Shown: piece by piece, positions 57,864 through 64,000 of the stretch
How positions within the stretch are numbered: the stretch's first letter is position 1
How the letters are laid out: each line of letters opens with the position of its first letter
DNA from: Clostridium aceticum
Lineage (GTDB): Bacteria; Bacillota; Clostridia; Peptostreptococcales; Natronincolaceae
Length of the DNA stretch: 64,000 nucleotides
Reading direction: 5' to 3'
NCBI RefSeq assembly: GCF_001042715.1
Contig: NZ_CP009687.1
Span: 983,418-1,047,417 of the forward strand
Made by a program: the position numbers and the translations under genes
Notes under the pieces: model-generated
What the model was told of the DNA's origin: nothing
The model's database searches: none
Seen by the model: the letters and a program-made list of their open reading frames with translations, nothing else

Positions 57864-57990
57864 TTGAAAAGCAAGGTTTTATGCAAGTTTTAAAGGCTAA
57901 TGAGGCTATGGTACTATTGACAAGCAAGTGGGGAAGAGGAAGAATACCTTTGAAATCAGTGAGAAAAAATGTTATAAAAGGAGGGATGGA

Positions 57991-58827
57991 ATGAAATATA
58001 AGCTAGCTGTGTTAGATATGGATGGAACTTTATTAAATAGTAAGCACGAAATAAGTGAAGAAAATAAAAGAGCATTAAGAGAAGCTATGAAATGTGGTGT
58101 AAAGATAGCTATTGCTACTGGCAGAATCTATACTTCAGCAGGATTTTATGCAAAACTCTTAGGGCTTGCTACTCCCATCATTGCGTGTAATGGTGCCTTT
58201 ATAAAAGAACCATTAGGAGAAGAAGGTATTTATTCTAATCCTATCAAAACAGAGGATGTATTGAAGGTGATTGAGCTATGCAAAGAACACAATCTATATT
58301 TTCAATTTTATGATGAAGAAAATTTTTATGTGGAAACTTTAAGCCATAGTGCTTTAAAGTATCATAATTGGAACAAAAAACAAAAAGAAGAGGATCAGAT
58401 TAAGATTCTTCAACTAGAAGATGCAGCTTCATATTTAAAGGTAAAGGACATAAAGGTATTGAAAATATCTATTATGGATGATGATCCTAAAAACTTGGAA
58501 AATATCAAAAACATTATTAGTAAAATTGATTCTGTAGAAGTAAATAAGTCATGGTATGATAATATAGAGGTAATGAATCGGGGTGTATCCAAAGGAAAAG
58601 CCATCGAGGCATTAGGAAAAATTTTAGATATTCATGGAGATGAAATCATAGCCTTTGGAGATAATTATAACGATCTCTCTATGAAGGATTATGTCAAAAC
58701 CTTTGTGGCTATGGGCAATGGAGAAGTCTATGTAAAACAACAGGCAGATTATATCACCGATAGCAACGATGACAGTGGTGTAGCTAGGGGAATTTACAAG
58801 CTGGTTTTAGGAGAGAAGGATCACTAG
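57991..58827 (+). CDS. Cof-type HAD hydrolase
   Basis: A 278-residue HAD phosphatase of the Cof/IIB cap subfamily. Nucleophile motif AVLDMDGTLLNSKHEIS, motif II IATGRIY, and metal motif IIAFGDNYNDLSM. Usual substrates are sugar phosphates or nucleotide-like compounds. The ATG at 57991 follows AAAGGAGGG; a longer in-frame start has no such site. Confidence 0.93.
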   Translation: MKYKLAVLDMDGTLLNSKHEISEENKRALREAMKCGVKIAIATGRIYTSAGFYAKLLGLATPIIACNGAFIKEPLGEEGIYSNPIKTEDVLKVIELCKEHNLYFQFYDEENFYVETLSHSALKYHNWNKKQKEEDQIKILQLEDAASYLKVKDIKVLKISIMDDDPKNLENIKNIISKIDSVEVNKSWYDNIEVMNRGVSKGKAIEALGKILDIHGDEIIAFGDNYNDLSMKDYVKTFVAMGNGEVYVKQQADYITDSNDDSGVARGIYKLVLGEKDH

Positions 58828-58841
58828 GAGGCAGGGTTTAT

Positions 58842-59996
58842 TTGGAGAAGAAAATAGTTTCTCTCATTCAGTGTAGAGAATATGATGATAAACTTATTAA
58901 AGAATCTATAGAAAAATCATTTGATCATTTAGGCGGTATAGGTAAATTTATTAATAGAGGAGACAAAGTTCTATTAAAGCTAAATTTATTGATGAAAAAA
59001 AACCCTGAAGATGCCACTACAACCCATCCAGTATTTACAAAGGCATTAGCACAGGTATTAATAGAATATGGGGCAGAGGTAATTATTGGTGATAGTCCAG
59101 GGGGCCCCTTTAATAGTTCACTGCTTAGAGGCGTTTATAAAGCTTGCGGTATTGAAGCAGCAGCGGCAGAGGTAGGAGCAAAACTAAACTTTAATACGAA
59201 TACGATAGATATACAAAATCAAAATGGATTAATCTTAAAACGAATTACTGCCATTGAAGTCTTACAGGAAGTAGACAAAGTGATATCAGTTTCAAAGCTT
59301 AAAACCCATGGGATGATGATGTTTACCGGTGCTGTTAAAAATATGTTTGGGATCGTTGCGGGGCTTGAAAAGGCAGAATATCATGTAAGAATGCCTAATA
59401 ATGAAGATTTTTCTAATGCTCTTGTGGACATATGTTTAGCTGCTAATCCTATCTTATCCTTTATGGATGGTATTGTTGGGATGGAGGGTGCTGGACCTAG
59501 TGCAGGAGATCCAAGGGAGATAGGGGCGGTGCTTGCTTCAACAAGCCCATATCATTTGGATGTTGTAGCAACATCGCTGATAGGACTAACACCTGCAAAG
59601 GTTCCAACGATTCAGAGAGCTATAGAAAGAGGATTATGTAAAGGAAACTTTGAAGATATTGATTTAAAAGGTGAAAAAGTTGACAGTTTTCTTCTTACAG
59701 ATTTTGTTGTGCCTGAAATAAGGAGCTTAGACTTGCTGGAAGGCAAACTACCAAAATTTTTAAGAGATATACTGAACAATATGTTGCAGCCAAAACCAGT
59801 TTTCATGCATGATGATTGTGTGGGTTGTAGTGATTGTGCTGAAAGTTGTCCACCAAAAGTGATTGATATGGTAAGTAATAAACCGAGGGTAAGACTAGAT
59901 GAATGTATAAGGTGCTTTTGTTGCCAAGAGTTGTGTCCTGTTAAGGCGGTAGATATACATAGGCCAGTGCTGATGAAATGGCTGTCGAAATTGTAA
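58842..59996 (+). CDS. DUF362 protein with a C-terminal ferredoxin domain
   Basis: A 384-residue protein. The DUF362 region (residues 1-300; DKVLLKLNLLMKKNPEDATT, VISVSKLKTHGMMMFTGAVK, MDGIVGMEGAGPSAGDPRE) is followed by two [4Fe-4S] motifs (CVGCSDCAESCPPKVIDM and CIRCFCCQELCPVKAVDI). DUF362 proteins are linked to anaerobic redox chemistry, but the reaction is unknown. The TTG at 58842 is preceded by GGAGG. A terminator separates it from the second DUF362 gene. Confidence 0.88.
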   Translation: MEKKIVSLIQCREYDDKLIKESIEKSFDHLGGIGKFINRGDKVLLKLNLLMKKNPEDATTTHPVFTKALAQVLIEYGAEVIIGDSPGGPFNSSLLRGVYKACGIEAAAAEVGAKLNFNTNTIDIQNQNGLILKRITAIEVLQEVDKVISVSKLKTHGMMMFTGAVKNMFGIVAGLEKAEYHVRMPNNEDFSNALVDICLAANPILSFMDGIVGMEGAGPSAGDPREIGAVLASTSPYHLDVVATSLIGLTPAKVPTIQRAIERGLCKGNFEDIDLKGEKVDSFLLTDFVVPEIRSLDLLEGKLPKFLRDILNNMLQPKPVFMHDDCVGCSDCAESCPPKVIDMVSNKPRVRLDECIRCFCCQELCPVKAVDIHRPVLMKWLSKL

Positions 59997-60008
59997 TACA
60001 TAAAATAA

Positions 60009-60039
60009 AAACCTACTAGTTTAGCTGGTGGGTTTTTAT
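60009..60039 (+). terminator. Terminator between the two DUF362 genes
   Basis: AAACCTACTAG (60009-60019) pairs with CTGGTGGGTTT (60025-60035) with two G-U pairs, followed by T residues. Confidence 0.75.
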
Positions 60040-60119
60040 TCGTATGTTGAGGGTTTGTTATATGCATAAGATACTATCTAGTGGGAACAAATATAATAAA
60101 AAGCTAGTTGGAGGAAAAA

Positions 60120-61052
60120 ATGAGAAATAGAAGAGTGCAGGAACCCATTGTCGGCATAACCCATAATCAGCTGGAACAGTTGTCTATAGTAGAGGCTATA
60201 GACCTATTACCCATAGATGAAATCATCAAGCCAGGAGATCGGGTAGTGATTACTCCTAATTGGGTAAAATCAAAACCCCCCTACACAGCTACTGTTGTAG
60301 GACCTCAAACTTTACAAAAACTCATTCAATATATAAAAGCTAAAAATCCTGCAAGTGTTGTTGTAGCTACAGGTTCTGGTGGAGATGATACATTAAAGGT
60401 ATTTCAAGAAGTGGGCTATGATAAGATTATTCAACAGGAAAATGTAGAATTTATCGATTTGAATTATGGCCCTTATACAGAACTAGTATTAGAACATAAT
60501 ATTATTAAAAGTACAAAAATTAATAAGTTACTGCAGGAAACAGATGTACTTATAAGCTTTACACAGTTAAAGCAGCATGAAGAAGCCACTGTAAGTGCTT
60601 CCATTAAAAATATTGCACTAGGATGGCCGCCTGCGGAAGTTCACGGGTTTCCTAAAAAAAAGTTAGGTATTCATGAAGATTTGCATGGATTTATAGCAGC
60701 GATATCCAAAAAAGTACCTATAGACTTAGCTATTGTAAGTCTAGATAAAACCATGATAGGAACAGGCCCTTCTAATGGCAAAGCAGTAAATACAGAAGGA
60801 TTAGTGATAGCAGCTACAGATCCAGTAGCTGCAGATGCTATCGGGGCTAGGCTCTTAGGTTTTTTACCTCAAGCTGTGCAGTATATTTACCAACTATACA
60901 AAGAAGGTATAGGAGAAGCAGATCCTAAAAAAATGATGATAAAAGGACTGACGTTAGAAGAAGCAGAAAAATTGTTTTCTAAGGCAGCCTATGGTGAAGA
61001 AATTGTTTTAGATGATAATAATGTGATAAAAAACATTCACGGCTCACAATGA
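60120..61052 (+). CDS. DUF362 protein without ferredoxin domain
   Basis: A 310-residue protein matching DUF362 (IKPGDRVVITPNWVKSKPPY, VLISFTQLKQHEEATVSASI, KNIALGWPPAEVHG, IGTGPSNGKAVNTEGL) but lacking the cysteine clusters of its upstream neighbour. The ATG at 60120 follows GGAGG, which overlaps an in-frame TTG at 60108. Convergent with degV, only 4 bases apart. Reaction unknown. Confidence 0.85.
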   Translation: MRNRRVQEPIVGITHNQLEQLSIVEAIDLLPIDEIIKPGDRVVITPNWVKSKPPYTATVVGPQTLQKLIQYIKAKNPASVVVATGSGGDDTLKVFQEVGYDKIIQQENVEFIDLNYGPYTELVLEHNIIKSTKINKLLQETDVLISFTQLKQHEEATVSASIKNIALGWPPAEVHGFPKKKLGIHEDLHGFIAAISKKVPIDLAIVSLDKTMIGTGPSNGKAVNTEGLVIAATDPVAADAIGARLLGFLPQAVQYIYQLYKEGIGEADPKKMMIKGLTLEEAEKLFSKAAYGEEIVLDDNNVIKNIHGSQ

Positions 61053-61056
61053 AGCA

Positions 61057-61908
61057 TTATTTAACATTGTACATAATACCCACGGTTTTTGGTCCACAGT
61101 GGCTGGAGACGACACATCCAGCCTCTAGGGCTATTAATTCTTTAACTTCTAATACTTTTAGAAGTTCTTCTTTTAAGTACAATAAATCCTCAGGAGCAAG
61201 GGAATGAATGATAATCATTCTATCCGTATCTATCTGATCTGAATCCTTTAAGACTTGCTGCAACAATGTATTTAGGGTTTTTTCTCTTTTACCCCTTGTC
61301 TTCTGATCAAGAAGAATTTTTCCCTCTACTACTTTAAGAATGGGTCTGATCTTTAGCATGTTTCCAATAAAACTTTGAATAGATGAGCACCTACCGCCTT
61401 TTTGCAAGTATTGTAATGTATCAATGGCAAAGTAAGTTCGCATTTTTGAAATCATTTCTCTTGTTTTAGCTGCAATTTCTTGGTGAGTCAAACCTTCTCT
61501 AACATAATCCACCGCTTTTAAGACTAACAATCCTATACCAGCTGATAAATTTAGGGAATCCACAATTTCAATGGATCCTTCAGGAAACTCTGAAGCAGCT
61601 ATTTTAGCATTTTGTATGGTAGCGGATAATTGAGAGGATAGACCAATATATACAATGCTTTTACCTTCATCAATATAGGGTTTAAAGACATTGTGAAAAT
61701 CAACTGGTGTAGGAGCAGAGGTTTTAGGCAGCTCTCCCGTTTCATCGACTTTTTTATATAAATCCTCTGTTGAAATTTCTATGCTATCCCTATAAGCATC
61801 TTTTTCTCCAAAAATAACATATAAAGGCACCATAGCAATTCCTTTTTCTTGGAGAATTTCTAAAGAGAGATCACTTGTACTATCGGTAATGATTTGTATA
61901 GGATACAT
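61057..61908 (-). CDS. DegV family fatty-acid-binding protein
   Basis: A 283-residue DegV/FakB-type protein: IQIITDSTSDLSLEILQEKG, then LPKTSAPTPVDFHNVF, YIGLSSQLSATIQNAKIAA and LQYLQKGGRCSSIQSFIGN. Such proteins hold a fatty acid for a fatty acid kinase. AGGAGG precedes the ATG at 61908. Confidence 0.93.
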   Translation of the reverse strand: MYPIQIITDSTSDLSLEILQEKGIAMVPLYVIFGEKDAYRDSIEISTEDLYKKVDETGELPKTSAPTPVDFHNVFKPYIDEGKSIVYIGLSSQLSATIQNAKIAASEFPEGSIEIVDSLNLSAGIGLLVLKAVDYVREGLTHQEIAAKTREMISKMRTYFAIDTLQYLQKGGRCSSIQSFIGNMLKIRPILKVVEGKILLDQKTRGKREKTLNTLLQQVLKDSDQIDTDRMIIIHSLAPEDLLYLKEELLKVLEVKELIALEAGCVVSSHCGPKTVGIMYNVK

Positions 61909-62117
61909 TTTTGTTCCTCCTAAATATTAAGTAAAATACATTTTATTATTATAACAACAAGTATACAAAAAATAATATATTTATGAAATGTTTTCTTAAC
62001 ATATTTTTCTCTAATCAGATTATAACATAAATAGCTACGGTAGTCTTAAAAAAGTACCTATCTTAAGGAACAATTAAGAGAGCTTGTGCATATTTAAGAT
62101 ATAGAGGAGGGATTAAA

Positions 62118-62765
62118 ATGGATAACTATGGTTTGATAGAACACTGTAAAAAAACTTTGGAGGAAAAATGGGGCTATGTGTGGGGAACTTTTGGTCAGGT
62201 ACTGACTGAGAATTTGTTGCAGCAAAAAATATTACAATACCCAACGAATGTAGGAAGTTTCCAAGAGTTCATAAGACAAAATTGGATGGGAAAAAGGACT
62301 GCTGATTGTACGGGGCTTATAAAATCTTACCTTTGGTGGAATGATGGAAATATTAAGTACGATGCAGCGACAGATATTAGTGCCAATATGATGTACAATC
62401 GGGCTACAGAAAAGGGAGACATAAGGACTATGCCAGATATTCCAGGGATTTGTGTCTGGAAAGATGGGCATATAGGTGTGTATATCAGTGAGGGAAAAGT
62501 AATAGAAGCAAGAGGTACCAGACAAGGAGTGATACAATCATCTCTTAGTGGCACAGACTCAGCAGGATGGACCCATTGGTTAAAATGTCCATATATAGAG
62601 TATATTGAAAAAGTAGAAGAAAATCAAGAATCACCAGAATGGGCTAGATTAGCGAGAACCTGGATAATGGATAATGGCATAAGCGATGGTTCTAGACCAA
62701 AAGATCCTGCTACAAGAGAAGAAGTGTGGAGAATGTTACAAAAATATGCAGAAAGGTTAAAATAG
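62118..62765 (+). CDS. NlpC/P60-type cell-wall hydrolase with an SLH-like C-terminus
   Basis: A 215-residue protein. The catalytic Cys lies in RTADCTGLIKSYLWW and His in GHIGVYISEGKVIEARG, the NlpC/P60-type endopeptidase order. Residues about 170-212 resemble an SLH unit (WARLARTWIMDNGISDGSRP, then ATREEVWRMLQKYAERL). There is no signal peptide, which is typical of phage endolysins and their domesticated forms, but no other phage genes are near. GAGGAGGGA precedes the ATG. Confidence 0.8.
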   Translation: MDNYGLIEHCKKTLEEKWGYVWGTFGQVLTENLLQQKILQYPTNVGSFQEFIRQNWMGKRTADCTGLIKSYLWWNDGNIKYDAATDISANMMYNRATEKGDIRTMPDIPGICVWKDGHIGVYISEGKVIEARGTRQGVIQSSLSGTDSAGWTHWLKCPYIEYIEKVEENQESPEWARLARTWIMDNGISDGSRPKDPATREEVWRMLQKYAERLK

Positions 62766-62775
62766 TCGTCTCTTA

Positions 62776-62805
62776 TTGACAAAATAGGACAGTATATGAT
62801 TTAAT
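62776..62805 (+). promoter_or_regulatory. Candidate promoter for queT
   Basis: TTGACA (62776-62781) and TTTAAT (62800-62805) are 18 bases apart and lie 65 bases before the preQ1 riboswitch. Confidence 0.5.
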
Positions 62806-62871
62806 TGGATTTATGAGTCTTGAGCTTTCAATCCTTAAGATTCTTATAGTATAAAGTAGCAAACTTTGCTG

Positions 62872-62914
62872 GGGGTCAGTTCGTAACCATCCTGACCATA
62901 AACAAAACTACGGA
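62872..62914 (+). ncRNA. PreQ1-I riboswitch
   Basis: Stem GGTCAG (62874-62879) pairs with CTGACC (62892-62897). The loop TTCGTAACCATC matches the type 2 class I loop, and an A-rich tail (ATAAACAAAACTA) follows, which would form the pseudoknot. The GGAGG ribosome site of queT begins 4 bases later, so translational control is likely. The downstream gene is a queuosine precursor transporter, which supports the call. Confidence 0.88.
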
Positions 62915-62929
62915 TTTGGAGGTAAACAA

Positions 62930-63409
62930 ATGAAAAAAACTAGGTTTTTAACCCAAGCTGCTATGATTGCAGCTATCTATGTGGTGTTGGTGGAAGCTTT
63001 TAAACCTTTTGCCTATGGAATGGTGCAAGTTAGGGTAGCTGAGGCATTGACAATACTACCTTTTTTTACACCAGCAGCTATTCCTGGATTAACGATAGGT
63101 GTAATTGTATCTAATATTATTGGCCCTTATGGAATACTGGATATTATCCTTGGAGGTTTGGCTACTTTAGTAGCTGCATATCTTTCCTATAAGATTCCTA
63201 AAAGAGCTTTAGTGCCTCTACCGCCTGTTTTAGTCAATGCAGTGATCATAGGAGCCATGTTGTATTATATTTTCTTAGGGACACCAGACCAAATGCCTTT
63301 ATTGGCAATTATGGGATGGGTTGGACTAGGACAATTAATAGCATGTTATGGGTTAGGATATCCTTTGATAAAGATTTTGGACAAATATGGAAAAAGAATA
63401 TTTTGGTAA
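62930..63409 (+). CDS. queT: Queuosine precursor ECF transporter S component
   Basis: A 159-residue integral membrane protein with five to six helices of the QueT family (TQAAMIAAIYVVLVEAF, MVQVRVAEALTILPFFTPAA, IGLTI-type central helix, GPYGILDIILGGLATLVAAY). It imports preQ0/preQ1 or related bases using a shared ECF energising module that is not in the window. GGAGG precedes the ATG at 62930 within the preQ1 riboswitch leader. Confidence 0.93.
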   Translation: MKKTRFLTQAAMIAAIYVVLVEAFKPFAYGMVQVRVAEALTILPFFTPAAIPGLTIGVIVSNIIGPYGILDIILGGLATLVAAYLSYKIPKRALVPLPPVLVNAVIIGAMLYYIFLGTPDQMPLLAIMGWVGLGQLIACYGLGYPLIKILDKYGKRIFW

Positions 63410-63427
63410 AACATTTTGATAATATAA

Positions 63428-63462
63428 AAACTACCGTTTGCAAAGTGAAGACGGTAGTTTTT
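63428..63462 (+). terminator. Bidirectional terminator between queT and the DMT transporter
   Basis: AAACTACCGT (63428-63437) pairs perfectly with ACGGTAGTTT (63451-63460), with A and T runs on both sides. Confidence 0.85.
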
Positions 63463-63466
63463 CATA

Positions 63467-64000
63467 TTAGGATGAAGCGGTAAATTTATTTTTTTGCAAA
63501 TGAAGCGTGGTTAAAATGCATCTCATAGTGACAGCGATAAGTACAACTGCACCACCTACAAAGGCCCATTTTCCAGGGGTTTCTCCAATCAATAATAAAA
63601 CCCAGACAGGATTCATGATTGGTTCAATGACAGTGATAAGTACAGTCTCCATGGCAGTAACCTGTTTAGTAGCGGCAGCATATAACAGATAAGATAGCCC
63701 TAGTTGAAAAACGCCTAAAAACAATAGACCAGCAAAATCTGTAACAACAAGGGTGGAGCGTAGCATAAACGGAAGTGCAATGATTGCAGTGAAAATGTTT
63801 CCTATCAGTAGAGATTCAAAGGGGGATTCATCCTTCTGTTTTCGTAATAATAGCACCATAGCAGCAAGACTCATTCCACTGACAATAGCTAATAGATTTC
63901 CTATAATATTTTGGGGTTGTAGGTCGCCGACAAAAAACAAAGTCATACCACTAAAAACGCAAAAAACTGTAATCCAGTCCAAACGTGTAGTCTTTTCCTT
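63467..64000 (-). CDS. EamA/DMT family transporter, C-terminal part (gene runs off the window)
   Basis: 178 codons of open frame ending at 63467. The second EamA repeat is complete (GMSLAAMVLLLRKQ, FQLGLSYLLYAAATKQVTAM, IEPIMNPVWVLLLIGE), with an end of the first repeat (VFSGMTLFFVGDL). The frame continues to the last base of the window with no start seen, so the N-terminal half lies beyond 64000. Confidence 0.9.
   Translation of the reverse strand, partial: KEKTTRLDWITVFCVFSGMTLFFVGDLQPQNIIGNLLAIVSGMSLAAMVLLLRKQKDESPFESLLIGNIFTAIIALPFMLRSTLVVTDFAGLLFLGVFQLGLSYLLYAAATKQVTAMETVLITVIEPIMNPVWVLLLIGETPGKWAFVGGAVVLIAVTMRCILTTLHLQKNKFTASS

Overview
The window reads as chromosome from a low-GC, anaerobic, endospore-forming member of the Clostridia. 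The evidence is strong AGGAGG-type ribosome sites, frequent TTG/GTG starts, many A/T-ending codons, a Ni-Fe carbon monoxide dehydrogenase, a cotJABC spore-coat operon, a Lon-like AAA protease, Fur and SwrC-like RND efflux. The gene content resembles Alkaliphilus/Natronincola-type clostridia, but this is inference and no species can be named from the sequence alone. No rRNA, tRNA, CRISPR array, transposase or prophage block was seen. Almost all genes run on the + strand; the exceptions are cooS, a small MltG-like membrane protein, fur, degV and a truncated DMT transporter.

Layout: 1-1.7 kb, a DUF134 regulator coupled to a MocR/GntR-aminotransferase regulator. 1.9-3.8 kb, stand-alone cooS. 4.5-9.9 kb, a signalling patch: a soluble receptor with its signalling domain ahead of its Cache domain, a SEC-C protein, a FIST sensor paired with a soluble MCP-like protein, and an HD hydrolase. 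10.1-16.2 kb, one folate operon (pabA-pabB-pabC-folE-folP-folB-folK) ending in a DAHP synthase gene that supplies the chorismate branch. 16.4-20 kb, a DUF3298 protein, mnmA and nnr. 20.2-21.2 kb, cotJABC. 21.4-33 kb, housekeeping and membrane genes (PrsW, signal peptidases, CBS protein, HPr, nucleoside kinase, DMT exporter, queG, Lon-like protease). 33-47.7 kb, a Kbl-type acyltransferase, an RND pump with lipoprotein adaptor, DUF503, nth, an FtsA-like ATPase with an unusual tail, a VanW protein, DUF2225, ogt, a lipase-like hydrolase and a CAP protein. 47.9-57.3 kb, a cobalamin riboswitch followed by cobU-cobO-cobS-cobC-btuF-btuC-btuD-cobQ-cbiB-cobD. 57.4-64 kb, fur, a Cof hydrolase, two DUF362 proteins, degV, a lysin-like hydrolase, a preQ1 riboswitch with queT, and the end of a DMT transporter.

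The gene groups form coherent pathways. The folate operon makes pABA from chorismate and joins it to the pterin. The B12 operon combines corrinoid uptake (BtuFCD) with the late steps (aminopropanol arm, adenosylation, lower-ligand assembly), all behind one B12 sensor. QueT under a preQ1 sensor, together with QueG, points to queuosine made partly from salvaged precursor.

The least explained material is intergenic. One family of about 120-bp elements bounded by TATAGATGTG or TATAGATAA inverted ends occurs at 4291-4411, 33000-33122 and 45008-45124, as an arms-only form at 53620-53664, and as a possible relative at 16976-17107. Its stem shows paired base changes between copies. A second family, with GCGTTAACTTAA ends and nested TCATCCTGAG/CGAAGGATC arms, occurs at 26848-27002, 28477-28535 and 47740-47865. 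Both look like non-autonomous mobile elements; whether they also act as RNA is open.
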